From Limnephilus marmoratus (Eukaryota; Arthropoda; Insecta; Trichoptera; Limnephilidae), in the NCBI GenBank assembly GCA_917880885.1, contig OU862928.1:12667721-12731720 (forward strand): a stretch of 64,000 bases of DNA, read 5' to 3'. Within the stretch, counting starts at the first letter, position 1; every line of letters begins with the position of its first letter. A program made the position numbers and the translations under genes. Of this stretch, positions 12,513 through 23,812 are shown in pieces. A model generated the notes under the pieces. It worked only from the letters and a program-made list of their open reading frames with translations, did not search any database and was not told where the DNA came from.

Positions 12513-14204
12513 CAAAAGTTGAACCTTGGGGGAAAATTTAGAAAACAGTTCAACAATAGGAGGCAGTGGTCGCTCCTTAAAAAACAAGGACCATTAACCA
12601 AACACATAATAGAGATGGCAATCTCTTAAATAAAATTGTCAACCAAACAAATCAAAAAGCTTGGAATTTTCGGCACTCCAGAACAAACCGAGATAATTTC
12701 TTAATCTATTAGTATCTATTAATATTTCCCACTCTTGGTATGTATATATTCGGTCATCGGTTAAGGTTTTGTGGAGAATTCCTTCTCACGAAATCCGAGC
12801 TCGGAATATGAGACTGGCTAGTTACATATTGCGAGTTATAATCCTACCCAAACGTATGTTTACATATATATCTTTCTATGTACTGTACATTGGATGATGT
12901 GGACCCGCTTACAACTAGCGTTTTAGACTCGACAGAGTTACTCTCACATCATTTCTTGTACGTGGAGGGAGGATTCACGACCCGTAACTCTGCAAAACAC
13001 CGTGAGTATATGATTGCATATAGGACGAAACCGGTTCGCCCTAAGTAAATAGTAGACCTTGGAGGAGTAGGAATTTGGGGGTATCTGGGCTCGGATGACG
13101 ACCTGAAGGCAGTGCATGATGGCATAAGGAAGGACGGTTAGGACGCGATAACTTAGGTATCAATTAACCGATCCGCGCCAGAAGATTGTGCGAATTTCTA
13201 GTAAGAATCTGATCACCTGGTTTACTTGTAGGGGGATAGGAGCCAAATTTTCGGCAGACAAAGGGTATTCTGAGTTCGTCTAATATGCAATCTATTAATT
13301 ACATTAACCTACTAAACCCATCTTTATATGTACCTTATAGCAGCTGAATCGGATTGGAGAGATGACAAGCAGATACAAAACAATCATAATCAAATTTACT
13401 AACAATTAACCATTTGAGTCATACTTAATTATTTGTTCAATTAAACATGCGTAATTCGATTAGTACAGGTTATTTACGAGTTCGTTAGGATGTAGGAAAA
13501 CATAATAAGCGACGGAGGAAAGTTAGCTCATTTAGAGAAAGTATTTAAAGTTAGATTTGCAAGAGAGAGACCAATACAGTTTGGAACTCAACGCTCTGTT
13601 TAGAATCAAGAAGTTACCACAACAATGAAAGTAATTAAAGTCCCATATCATAAATCAAAAAAATTACACAACGTTTGATGGAGTTTAATTACAACATAAA
13701 TACGAAAATATTTACGTTCAAGGTCGTAATTAGCGTATTAATTAGTTAAGTATACATATCTCTAAAGGTATGTAGTACAAGGGAGCTTTAAGTAGCTTTC
13801 TGTAGTTATCAAAGAAAATAAGGGTCCAATTTTCATGAAGGCTTGTGTGACGTAGGGGAGGAATTTTCCATCCCTACTACACACATGCAAAGCCTTAAAA
13901 TTTAAATATCGATCAGAGCCAAAAGAAAAGTTCAAGAAAACTTGAAGGGATGAAAGAATTCCAAAAATATATAAAAAAAAAAGTTAAAAGGAGGAAAAGA
14001 GAAATATTACACTGTTTGGTCCTTATATTCTATGTACCCCCTCCGTACCCTGGCAAACATTGTTACCTAGCCCATGGCATAAGCTAGTTTTATGTTTTAA
14101 TCAGTTTTCTCTCTGGTCAACAAATCTCTCTCAAATTCCCGTTGGTAGCTTAGAAGATTCTTGCCCTATTACTCCATTGCCACGTCGTTTTTTTTCCGAG
14201 CGCC
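12513..14204. other. Non-coding region with a locally balanced segment
   Basis: There is no supported coding frame. Bases 12,740-13,260 are noticeably less AT-rich than their surroundings, but I cannot recognise a gene or RNA in them. Confidence 0.4.
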
Positions 14205-14580
14205 GCACAATGGGGTAGCTCTATGAACCGCGTTGGCTGAAAATCAGAAAGTCAAGTGTTCTTCACAATAAAACAAGTATGCTAGTTTTAAAGTTTATTA
14301 AGTGTTTCATAATTTCCCCGAAGCGTGTCGACCTTATTGCAATACTGACGGAAAGAAATCAGTTTGAACTTGAACTTTGTGCGGGTGGCCGTGTCAGCTT
14401 TTGCAGCCGCGTAAATTTCAATACGTTTCAAATTTAAATAAAGTGAAATCTAAAAAGTGTTTAGATCCAATTCAAGATGAATACGATGTCTAGTGCTATG
14501 TACTTTTATTATTTTATAGTAATTGTTGAAAACCTTTCACGACATCTCCAAATTTTTAATTAAAACAAACACCTATTTGG

Positions 14581-15290
14581 ATGAAATATTTTTTTGTGAA
14601 TATATTAAATATCGAGGCAAATAGTTAAAAGTTCCACTAGATTCCGTCATATTTTAATTTTTTTTGTATACTTTAGTATATCATCTACTAGAATAAATTG
14701 TAAGAAATTGCTTTTATGCACTATTTTATTAATTAAAACACCTGAAAGTGAGGACTATCAGTTTTCATGAAAAACGGTTCTAGTCATATAATCAATGTGT
14801 TTTATTTTAAATGCAATTTCTGAAGTGGTCCGTACAAGATTCGAGTTACATATAATCAAATGTAATACATATAATCATATAAAGAACTCTGGCAATAAGA
14901 AATTTGATGATAAAGTAAAATTCTTGAAAAAATATCTCGTTTGAAATATTTTTTTGTGAATATATTAAATGTCGAAGGCAAATAGTAAAAATTCGACTAG
15001 ATTCCGTCATATATACATTTTTTTTGTATACTTTAGTATCTTAGCTACTACAATAAATTGTAAAAAGTTGCCTTAGTATACTATTTTATTAATTATTGTA
15101 CCTGAAAGCGAGGACTATCAATTTTCATGAAAAACGGATCTAGTCTTATAATCAGTGTGTTTTGTTTTAGATGCAATTTCTAAAGTGGTTCGTATGAGAT
15201 TCGAGTTAAATATAATTATGAAAAACTCTAGCGTTAAGAAATTTGATGATAAAGTAAAATTAATGAAAAAATATCTCTTAGATACACATT
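14581..15290. repeat. Tandem duplication with 360-bp period
   Basis: TGAAATATTTTTTTGTGAAT begins at 14582 and again at 14942. The two units can be followed along their whole length, through TAGATTCCGTCAT, GAGGACTATCA, TTTTCATGAAAAACGG and AAATTTGATGATAAAGTAAA, with scattered substitutions and indels. Confidence 0.9.
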
Positions 15291-15378
15291 ATCACATGAA
15301 TCTCTAGCGTTAAGAAATTTGATGATAAAGTAAAATCCCTGAAAAAATATCTCTTAGATACACATTGTCACCTGAATC
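15218..15378. repeat. Tandem duplication of about 80 bp
   Basis: The end of the second 360-bp unit (from CTCTAGCGTTAAGAAATTTG through ATCTCTTAGATACACATT) is repeated once more at about 15,300-15,378. This shows repeated local expansion of the array. Confidence 0.85.
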
Positions 15379-15559
15379 AAAAACTTTTTTAATAAAATAG
15401 TTTATTTCTGTTGTAAATTGAAAATCAGATGGTTGAAGTGTTGCAGAAACAATAATAAATAATGACTTGAAAGTAAAGACTTTAATAATAAATAATGGCT
15501 TGAAAGGTCTATTAAATCTAAGAATTGCAAATTCTTACCAGAAATAGTAAAAAAAAAAA

Positions 15560-15790
15560 GTGGTCGACCCACGCTGTCGTTTGATATTGTGTCATCTGAG
15601 CGTACAAAACGTCAAAAAAACTATGATATTGCGATCTAAAACTCGAAAAATTAACAAAAGGATAGTGAAAACAATTCCAAAAGATGTACTGCAAATGCTA
15701 AAGATACTAGACCCTAATACGACTACAGTACATGATTCGGTAGTTGAACAAAGTAGTGATGACGATAGTATATTGTCACAAGGTGATTAA
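15560..15790 (+). pseudogene. Short open frame, possibly a transposase C-terminus
   Basis: A 76-codon frame just inside the right inverted end. It begins with an Arg/Cys-containing segment (DPRCRLILCHLSVQN), continues with a Lys/Arg-rich stretch, and ends in an acidic tail (SSDDDSILSQGD). PiggyBac-like transposases often end in a small Cys-rich domain, but the full set of Cys/His residues is missing here. I would not assign a family on this. The position near a terminal inverted repeat is the only contextual support. Confidence 0.2.
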
Positions 15791-16189
15791 GACGATTTAT
15801 TCTGTGAATAAAACTGTTAATAAATAACTCGCGAAATAAAGTGAGCATTATGACTAATTTAATTTATCTTATATTTTTCAATTTTATATTTTTGTACTAA
15901 ATATATGTGACTTTTCGAAAATTTTTTTCTTGAATTTTTATTCACATGTCTATACGAAACTAAAAATCGAAAAAGGTTTGATGCAATTGCAACCACTGAT
16001 TTGATGCCAACTTTCGGGGTCATCCACCCCATTGTGCGCTGGGGGAAGTGTTACGCTGCCACTCTGCAGCACCCAAGCCGCCTACCCATTTTTTCGGCCC
16101 AACTTAACGATAAGTAAACTAAAAGAAACTCGAACTTAACGATAGTAAACTAAAAGGCCGCGTGCCTCTTGCCTTTGTGCCCGCGACCT

Positions 16190-16270
16190 TGCTGGCCATG
16201 GACTGCTGATGCTACCTGCTGGCCATGGACTGCTGTTGCTACCTGCTGAGCATGGATTGCCTCTGCTACC
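16190..16270. repeat. 27-bp GC-rich tandem repeat, three units
   Basis: CTGGCCATGGACTGCTG or a near variant occurs three times in succession (about 16189, 16217 and 16244), with a 27-bp period. The period is a multiple of three, so an open frame passes through on both strands, but there is no other sign of coding. Confidence 0.8.
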
Positions 16271-16582
16271 GTGCAGGCCACCTCCTGGATGCCCCACCGC
16301 CATACGGCCGTGAGTAACGAAATCCCCTTTGTATGTGTCCACTCTTACCACGCGAACTGTAATCACCCCCATGGAGAACGGAGAGGATTTATGTAGGATG
16401 TTTTTCAGCTAGGCTTAATTGTTTATCTGTGATTGTTAGTTAATTGTCGACAGGTGTTTTCGAGCAAAGAAGTTTTTTTTTTTACAGTTTTTTAGAGAAA
16501 AATGTGTCCTTACTGGGGTACCCCGTTCTAAAAACACATTGTACAAGTTTTCTTTTTGACATATAAGTAAATACCTAGCCGT

Positions 16583-16745
16583 GTTTGGTGACCAGATCTG
16601 AATAGCCAGGTACTTCCCCACCTCCCTCTTCCCCATCTCCTTCCCCATTACCTTCAGCCTCACAACATACCCCCAATTGGGGATGATATAGTCCCACTGG
16701 CTCAAGACGGGAGCAGTTGGGACTCTTGTGCGGTATTCTTGTAAA
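16583..16745 (-). repeat. Dispersed repeat family A
   Basis: This copy contains GACCAGATCTGAATAGCCAG, a purine-rich block on the minus strand, and GTCCCACTGGCTC. Related copies are at 57489-57625, 57735-57905, 59793-59970 (minus), 61908-62025 and 62047-62226, with a fragment at 18158-18230. The 59.8-kb and 57.5-kb copies lie in the arms of a large inverted repeat, so the family may be related to that element. The minus-strand open frame at 16436-16705 runs through this repeat and is not an independent gene. Confidence 0.75.
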
Positions 16746-16786
16746 AAAATACCTCTTTTAAAATATTACAGATGAAAATTATAAAG

Positions 16787-17130
16787 TTAAATCATAAATA
16801 TTTGATAGGTTGCAAAATTGTACCAATATTTTTCCTCTCCATGTCTTTCTTCTCTCTCTGTTCTTTTGAAGTCGGTTATTTTTTTAATGGTTTTTATTGC
16901 AAGAGGGAGTAAATTAAATAATTTTATAGAGAAGTATTGCATATTTGTTTGTCCAAATGTCGTATTAGTTGTAGGTTGGTGGAATGTATGTTGTAATGTA
17001 GATTTTGCGAATCGGCCCGAGTTGGTCTGTGTAAAGTTATCCTGGTTTTTTAATGCGTACATTAGAATATCTTTTGAATATAATTGTTTCGGTGACATTA
17101 AATTCAGCGCTTTAAAACATAGTCTGTAGG
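16787..17130 (-). pseudogene. LINE ORF2 C-terminal end, minus strand
   Basis: The minus-strand frame resembles the extreme C-terminus of LINE ORF2. It has a residue pattern ending in FGQTNMQYFSIKLFNLLP and IKTIKKITDFKR, equivalent to the F-x-x-x-LWNxLP pattern of these proteins. It is 5'-truncated with no RT motif. The plus-strand frame over the same bases is a shadow. Confidence 0.6.
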
Positions 17131-17608
17131 GGTTCTGATGGGGACTCTAAGTATAATTTTATATAAGTTGAATTGTTTGTATGGAAAAAATAATATTCTT
17201 CCATGGAAAAATATTTTTGTATGGAAAAAAAGTTATATCTTTTAGAATCATATTTATCATCTTGTAGAACACCTCCCTAAGTTTATGCAAGTGGACACCT
17301 CGTATGTACCATCTCCATTCGTTCAGGCTTAAAAAATAGAAATTTGTTTGAAAATTAACTGCGAAAGAGAATGAAATAATCGAACATTCTCACTTGTAAT
17401 TGTAAATATGGTTAGGTAATTTTTCTTTTTTTATTTTCTTTTTTTTACAATTTACAACATAATATAAACATCAATATTTCAATCACTCTTCTAATATAGC
17501 AGCTGCTTGTGTTTAGGAGAGGACAACTAAATATTTTTACATTTGTTTAAATTAAACAAAAAATATTAGTAAATAATAATAATAATTAAGAAATAATGTT
17601 TTTTTTAA
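17131..17608. other. AT-rich non-coding stretch
   Basis: No gene recognised. ATGGAAAAA-type phrases recur near 17180-17230. Confidence 0.4.
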
Positions 17609-17715
17609 TCGGTATCAGTCCCACCCCATGAACGCGGGTACCACTTGGGGTGACCTATGGCAAAGGTGTTGGTTATCCAGTAAATGGTTCACGGTGCAGC
17701 GCCCGCCAAATTGTA
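17609..17715 (+). repeat. Dispersed repeat family B, fragment
   Basis: CACTTGGGGTGACCTATGGC, GGTGTTGGTTATCCA and CGCCCGCCAAATTG match the longer copy at 30190-30540 and the inverted copy at 57963-58125. This fragment holds only the right-hand third of the repeat. Confidence 0.8.
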
Positions 17716-19026
17716 AGTTATTACACTGAAAAATGAACTGTCTTTTTAAAACAATTGTTCTGCTGAAGGACTTGGAAAGGATTGAACCCGTGACTAGACC
17801 TAAACCATTTAACTAAATGACGAGTCATAATGACGAGTCATAAAAGTATTTTTTAACTATCAAAATATCTCTTTAAATATAAATTTATCATACCAAAATA
17901 CCATACTCTTCTTATAAGGCCATTAAAAACCTATTAGACAAATAATGAGACACCATCAGGGACCATAAAATTTCACTTTAATTTGAATGAAGCCATTAGG
18001 TACCTACAGCTAATAATTCCCATACAATTTTTTGGAGCGGGTTTTTAACTGCTAGGTAGAATGTAATAAATGTTGAACAATTGTTATATTATTAAAAAAC
18101 ATGTGTTTACATCAACAAAGTAAAAGGAAAGTGAATGGTAGAAGTCGGTGAAGCTCTGTGGGGAAGTACCTGGCTATTCAGATCAGTTCATCCAACACGG
18201 CTAAAGCTTTTTCAGGCAACATTCCGATTATTTTTTTTTTCAATGTCACCATGGAAAATAGCTATTTTATTTACTTTTATTATATAGACCTCACTAGGTT
18301 CTGAAGTCTACAAATTACAACCTAAATTCTAAATTGTGGTTTTTCATCAGGGCGATACTGAAAGTTTCAACCACTCTCGAAATTGCCGGAAATGTAATAC
18401 TAACCCGTATTATTTAAAATGAATTAATTATAACACATAAATATCACAAATTAATCAAATAATAAGTAGGTAGGATTTCAACTCACGACCTCCGGATTGG
18501 TAGCAATTAACAGATTCAAGGATCATAACCGTTCAACCACGGAGGTCGTCGGAGGTGTCGCGGTCATATACTGATTTAATTTATTTTTATTTGTTTATTT
18601 ATTTTATTTGAACATAAAAATACAGATACATTACAAGAAAACTTTGACTGTCCAAATAGGAAATTTCCCGTTTTAAATTGCATAGTTAAGTGCATAATAT
18701 TAGATAGCTCACAGTAATTTTAAAAGAATATAATATGTAAATATATGTATGTGCGTGTTATACATATATGTGTGTGTATATATTATTTTTCCACCTTGCT
18801 TCTGGTGTTTTATCAGAATTTTTTTCATACGATTTAAAAAAAAAAAAACTTTTCACTTTTTTTGCATCACAACACAAGCAACATTTTCGGCTTTCTGTGG
18901 TGATAGTATGAGATTTTCAAACATTGTTGGGTTATTCTTAACCCGGGAATGTTTGGCTTTCTTTTTAAAAATAGAAAATAGAAAAAATGATGCTTTTACT
19001 TGTATTTATTTTTAAAACATAATGTA
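17716..19026. other. Non-coding, with fragment of repeat family A
   Basis: GGGGAAGTACCTGGCTATTC near 18160 and GGCGATACTGAAAG near 18352 match parts of the copy at 62170-62270, with unrelated DNA inserted between them. Otherwise no gene is recognised; the open frame at 18749-19015 is Phe-rich and unsupported. Confidence 0.5.
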
Positions 19027-19115
19027 TGTATTCTAACTGAATGTCAATTGTCTTTTACATCGCAGAATGGTTGCGTTCACTACCACTGCTTTTGCAGTAC
19101 TTGCATATCACCACA
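19027..19115 (-). repeat. 89-bp LTR (3' LTR of the minus-strand element)
   Basis: Read on the minus strand it starts TGTGGTGATATGC and ends AGAATACA, so it has the usual TG...CA ends. It matches 22722-22810 base for base by eye. The adjoining internal bases on the minus strand are AGGAGGGCG, a plausible polypurine tract. Confidence 0.93.
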
Positions 19116-19161
19116 CGCCCTCCTGATGTCGTCATCAAATTGTCATCTCAAATTGACTTAA

Positions 19162-20459
19162 TCAGCCCGGAGGCCTTCGCGCCCTAGTGGGTCGTCCTTC
19201 TGTACTGGTCTCTCCTTCTTCTTCACTGTCCTCTTCAAACACATCGAAAAGATTTACGGTGGGACTTGCGGCCAATTCCTCGCATCTATCTTCAGACTCA
19301 GTTCGTTCTCTGTCAGGCATTTTCCGCAGGTCAAGCACATGTCTTGGTACACCATAAACTATGATATTGTTGACTGAATTAAGTCCTGTCACCCTTCCTT
19401 GCCTCCAGCGTGATGTGCATCTTTTGTCTACTGGTTTGACCGCAACGACATCGCCCACTTCAAACTCAGTCGATACTTCCTCTTCTATATTCACTTGCGC
19501 AGAAGGGTGCCTCCATGAATAAGTGTGAACCGAGCTAGAAGGCGCAACACCCTCATCCTTCTGACTCTTCGCAGCCAAATTATACCAAAATACTGCCTGC
19601 AGAGGATCGCTTCCACTTCTAGCTGTAGTTCTCTTTATTGTTCGATGATGTCATTCAACTATACCATTTCCTGCTGGACGGTATGCCGCGCGAAATCTTT
19701 GACGTACATTCCATCTCTTACACATATCTGCAACATTATAGGAACGAAACGCAGTACTATTGTCCATGTGAACTTCACTGGGCGGGCCTCTTTCCCGAAA
19801 CACTTCTTCCAGATTTTTGACAATCGAAACTGCGTTCTCTGATTCGATTTCCCGCCACACGGCAAATCTACTTGGCCCGCAATCGATGAGTGTGAAGAAA
19901 CATTTCCTACAAAAATGAGTGACATCAACTGCCAAGCGACTCCAATTTGTTGCAACATTGAGGTTACCCGCTTCATGAGTTGACGGCGGTGGGTCAATCG
20001 TCCTGCATTGTATGCAGTTACGTACGCATTTATCGACGTCCTCTCTTCTCACCTCGGGATCAACCAGCCAGGCAAGAGGAAGCGTTCGCTCTACTCCAAA
20101 ATGATGCTGAGCATGTAAAGCTTCTACGCTTAAAGCACATGTTTGCTCTCCACTTTCTTTTTCAAGTATCTCCAACCTCTCTTCATACTCTGAAGATTGT
20201 AAGTCTCTTTCATGACGTTTCCTGTCATGACTACTCTTTACCCAGGCCTTGTAGACCCTAGTAAGTATATCGGCTTTATTTTTACAAGACTCTACAAGGG
20301 TGATCGACAATGTGAGATCAAATTTTTCTACAATCTCCTTCACCAATCCCAGATGCCGCTTGACGAGCATCTCTGACATGCCAGAAACTTTTACACGACT
20401 ACTCCCGGTAAGTGTGGATCTCACCCAGCACAAAACCGTTGCCGAATATGTAATTATTT
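19162..20459 (-). pseudogene. Integrase with basic/acidic C-terminal tail, one TGA
   Basis: The integrase frame runs from about 20459 to 19651, then past a TGA (19651-19653) to 19162. The zinc-binding part is HAQHHFG followed by CVRNCIQC. The DDE core is LAVDVTHF, HMDNSTAF and NGIVE. The TGA falls directly after the catalytic Glu, where a basic residue is usual. The tail has a small beta-rich segment (VGDVVAVKPVD) and ends Arg-rich. All three catalytic residues are kept. Confidence 0.85.
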
Positions 20460-21755
20460 CTACAACTTGAAGATTCCACTTGAGAGCTTCAGGACAGCAC
20501 CTAGCTCCGCTATGTTAATATGCGCTACATCGGTTGTCTTGCGCAGCCATGCGGCGTCTTTAACAGTTCTTCCCTCAATTTCCAAGGTAACTCCAAGGGC
20601 CAGATTACTTGCATCACAATAAACTTTGGCATCACCTAATGATTCAGTCACTAGCCACTCCCCTTTTACAGGATCGTCAATTCTCACTCTCACCAGAAGC
20701 TCTTTAGCCATTTGTTGGGCCCTGTCGCCAACGTAATCATCCCATGCCTGGCCTTGACACTCTCTCTTCATGAAACTGCAGGATGTCCTTAACCATCCAC
20801 ACACAGGATAGTGCCCAGTCAGCTTGCCACAGATCGAAAATAATTCCCTTCTACTCAGGTGCGATCCTTCTTGCATTATGGGAATGTCATTGCCTCTTCT
20901 GAACATAAGACGTCCGACCTTATCACGTTCAATACGCAATCCGAGCACTTTTGCGCCCTCCAGCTTCTCGGGAGGCTTAGTTACGAGACCGTAAGTATGC
21001 AAGTGTGCCGCAACCTCTTCAGCTGATATTATGTTTTCATTCACTATAATGTCATCGATGTAGTTATTTGTGCCCCGTCGCACCCTTTCGTCAAGCGAGA
21101 GCACCTCGTTTACAATCCGTGTCATGATTTTGGGACCCCACTTTAACCCAAAACCTAATCTTGTCAAGCAGTATGTTTTGCCTTTATACTTGATGAGTTG
21201 GTACTTCCAAAGTTTTTCCTCAATGTGCACTTGTAAATATGCTGATTGGAGATCAAGCAACTTTAGAGGTTCACGTAGCCTGCTCCACTTCCGAAGTGTC
21301 TCATCACACACTGCTACATCCTCACCAGTATGGCACTGAACACTCTCATTGATTTCACGATAGTCCAAGACAGGACGTACTTTTCCCTTGTTCTTTTGGA
21401 TCACAGCCATTAAAGGAAGGATACCACCGGAGCTTCCCTTTCATGACCTGAGCCAGCCCTCGGAGATCCACTTTTGAATCTCTTCTTCAAAAGCTGCCTC
21501 CGCTTCTGGTAACTTAGTGCTTCTATAGCACTCTGCAGTGTTTTCTAATTCAGCAGGAGAACCTCTCCACACCCAACTCACGCACCAGTTTCTTCCGTTG
21601 AATGTAGCTTTAAAGTCCTTGTTCTCAACAGATATTCTGTCTGCCGAGGTTTCACCAGACTCGACATAATTCGCACTGTACTCGTCTAGTCTGCTTCTTA
21701 GGAACTCTACCCAGTTCTTCGATGACGTCCATGCCCAGTATAACATCGACTGCAC
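20460..21755 (-). pseudogene. Reverse transcriptase and start of RNase H, one in-frame TGA
   Basis: The RT begins in the frame of 21755-21441 and continues in the same frame after a TGA at 21441-21443 to 20460. Motifs are VRPVLDYREIN, LLDLQSAYLQVHI, CLTRLGFGL, the catalytic YIDDIIV and LFSICGKLTGHYP. RNase H then starts with VYCDASNLALGV (catalytic Asp) and HINIAELGAVL (Glu). The tail of RNase H is lost at 20460 by a frameshift into the integrase frame. All catalytic RT and visible RNase H residues are present, so the damage is confined to the stop and the shifts. Confidence 0.87.
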
Positions 21756-22020
21756 TTAATAGTTTTTTCACCACCACACAGTCTACCAGTAGCGACACAC
21801 CATGCACTACTATCTTGGCGACACCTCGCCCCTCACAAAATATACGACTGCCATCAACAGCAATCACATCACAACCAGGACCTTGTACACTACACAGCCC
21901 ACTCATCACTACTGTACGAGAACACCCTGAGTCAACGAGTGTACGCACCTGCTTTCCGTTTACTGCAACTTGGATTATTGGTAGCGTCTTTAGTCCTGAT
22001 TCAGAAGAGCTGCCGGCGCA
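21652..22020 (-). pseudogene. Aspartic protease region of Pol, frameshifted
   Basis: This is the retropepsin that cleaves Gag-Pol. The frame is -1 relative to gag and overlaps its end. The active-site motif is LVDSGCSRTVV, and VILGMDVIEELG is the usual flap-distal ILG-MD motif. After about residue IEELG the reading frame is lost near 21,690-21,720. The true continuation is in the frame of 21441-21755, so one indel separates protease from RT. Confidence 0.82.
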
Positions 22021-22706
22021 CCAGTTCTCCTGCTTCCGTTTCCCTTCTCACAGTGCCTGGCCAAGTGACCATCTTTTCCACAGTTCCAACAGACACTTTT
22101 CAGCTGCTCACAACAGAATTTGACCATGTGTGGCCCACCATATTTAAAACAACGCCGTCTTGCATTTGGAAATGTTGCGACAAATTTCTGTCGGCCCTGA
22201 GCCACCGCCACGACAGGCTGATCCACGAGCTCTGCCATCAGAGCTCTAGCACGCTCCATGATTGTTGACAGCGGCATTGTCTCTACTTTTGGCTGCGCAT
22301 GCAATTCACGTGATACCACTGAAGGCAGACCCACTATGAAAGCTTTCATGAGGAGAGCATCCGACGTCACACCTGCTAGCCTTGCCAGCCTCCTCAGGTC
22401 CGTCATATAGACGTCGACCGGCTCATCACGCCATGTGCGCCTCACGAACTCCTCATAGGCCAGAAACGGGTTTGTTGCGAAGGCACAAATCAACGCATTT
22501 TTGATGGCGTCATCATTGCCCTTATCTTCTGCACTCAGCTCATTGTAGACAGCAAATGCAGGTCCCTCCAGAAACATCGGGATGATCGCGCACACATCCT
22601 TTACTTCTTTAATTTTTAAAACCAACTCGACTTTTGTTATCCACTGAATAACGTCGCCCTCGCCATTAAAACACCTTAATAAATCTCCGAGTTTAATATT
22701 TGACAT
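21990..22706 (-). CDS. Gag with zinc knuckle
   Basis: A 238-codon Gag that would form the particle shell and bind element RNA. It starts with ATG at 22706, 15 bases after the LTR. The middle shows the Gag pattern around YEEFVRRTW and VDVYMTDLRRLARLAG, typical of Ty3-type capsids. The C-terminus has a zinc knuckle CWNCGKDGHLARHC (CX2CX4HX4C). An earlier CFKYGGPHMVKFC would be a second knuckle, but with Tyr in place of the second Cys. It ends at 21990. Pol continues in the -1 frame across the overlap, so a -1 frameshift is the natural way to make Gag-Pol. Confidence 0.88.
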   Translation of the reverse strand: MSNIKLGDLLRCFNGEGDVIQWITKVELVLKIKEVKDVCAIIPMFLEGPAFAVYNELSAEDKGNDDAIKNALICAFATNPFLAYEEFVRRTWRDEPVDVYMTDLRRLARLAGVTSDALLMKAFIVGLPSVVSRELHAQPKVETMPLSTIMERARALMAELVDQPVVAVAQGRQKFVATFPNARRRCFKYGGPHMVKFCCEQLKSVCWNCGKDGHLARHCEKGNGSRRTGAPAALLNQD

Positions 22707-22721
22707 CTTGCCGAAATAGCT

Positions 22722-22810
22722 TGTATTCTAACTGAATGTCAATTGTCTTTTACATCGCAGAATGGTTGCGTTCACTACCACTGCTTTTGCAGTACTTGCA
22801 TATCACCACA
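22722..22810 (-). repeat. 89-bp LTR (5' LTR of the minus-strand element)
   Basis: Identical by eye to 19027-19115. Only 15 bases separate it from the gag ATG at 22706 (minus strand), so there is almost no leader and any primer-binding site must lie within or overlap the start of gag. Confidence 0.93.
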
Positions 22811-23679
22811 ATGTTTATATTATTTCTCGACAATACGTGCATTTTAATATGAGTTTGAGATGTGTAAATAATAAATGTTTATTATAAACCCTCTGGGACG
22901 TAATATTCCTAAAAATTAATTTTGATTGTTGAAATCTACTCGCGGACCAAATGATAGCAAATAAAATGATAATCAGGGAAAACTGCAAGCATATAAAGAA
23001 GCACTAACCTTATATGTTGCTTTGTTCTGCACAAGCAGCCTTCATGTTGTATTTTCAGTCCAAATGTTCCACTCACCAAATGCAATATTTGACCGAGACA
23101 ATTGGTTGCTAGTCCGGAGAGAAAATAATTCACAATGCCTTGACATGAGAAAAAACAAAAGCGGTCGGAACACGTAGGCAATAACGATTTTATGTAAGGT
23201 GACAACCCAAATTTGAAACATTCGAATATTCATCCAGTTATATTGTTCGATCCAGTTCTTGCTTGCTCAGTTGTTTTCGCACAATACAAATCAGTGATCT
23301 AAGTACACAACAGATTTCGCCATACATACCTATCGCTTTTGCGATATATTTTTTATTTTATTGTCGATATCAAAGAAAAAACTTTGAAATATAATGATGC
23401 TTAACCACCTTCTAAAATTGTTGGTGATAGGATGACGTGTGTGAGAGTGACTTTGTTTTAATTTGTACAAGGGAAGAAGATTATTTTGAAAAATTTGCAG
23501 ATCTGAGAGAGACTGAACATTTTTACAGTTGGCAAGAAGGGGTTTAGTTAGAGTAACGAGAATAGTATATAAATGTTTTGAGTCATTTAACAACGAGACT
23601 GTGAACACAGGAGACCCTATGGGTTGCTGTGTAGAAGATCTTTTAGTGAGGTAGTTCTGGGAAGTAAAAAAGTTATGAT
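22811..23679. other. Non-coding region, no gene recognised
   Basis: The minus-strand frame at 23330-23704 (124 codons) is open but has no motif I recognise. It is Asn/Leu/Ser-rich and could be an old LINE end. Other frames are short. Confidence 0.4.
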
Positions 23680-23812
23680 AAGTTGGTAGGATTCTGGGGG
23701 TCAATGTGTCCAGAAGTGACGGACGTTTCCTTGCCCACTGCAGTGCAAGGCAATGGGTCGAGAGAGTCCGGCCGGAGAGGTCTAGATTAAGTGTCCCTCA
23801 ACCATTCTCTCC
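23680..23812 (+). repeat. Dispersed repeat shared with 58130-58250
   Basis: GGGTCGAGAGAGTCCGGC, GGAGAGGTCTAGATTA and ATTCTGGGGGTCA recur in inverted orientation near 58150-58215, and partly near 30345-30375 in repeat family B. It is a fragment of the same repeat complex. Confidence 0.7.

Larger units (their letters stand above)
14205..16037. mobile_element. Candidate DNA element with 12-bp inverted ends
   Basis: GCACAATGGGGT at 14205-14216 is exactly inverted as ACCCCATTGTGC at 16026-16037. Between them lie a 360-bp tandem duplication and, near the right end, a short open frame. This arrangement fits a degraded or non-autonomous cut-and-paste transposon. I found no clear target-site duplication, and a 12-bp inverted match could arise by chance in 1.8 kb, so the call is tentative. 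Confidence 0.35.
19027..22810 (-). mobile_element. Complete compact Ty3-like LTR retrotransposon, minus strand
   Basis: The element is bounded by two direct 89-bp LTRs and contains gag, protease, RT/RNase H and integrase in Ty3 order. It is only 3,784 bp, which is short for the group. Flanking bases are ATGTA on the left and ATGTT on the right, an imperfect 5-bp target duplication. The LTRs are identical by eye, so insertion was recent, yet pol carries stops and frameshifts. The RT and integrase look like a divergent Ty3-related lineage that I cannot name with confidence. Confidence 0.88.

Noticed and set aside
23330..23704. 124-codon minus-strand frame as a gene
   Set aside because: No motif, unusual composition and surrounding repeats; kept only as a note in the region entry.
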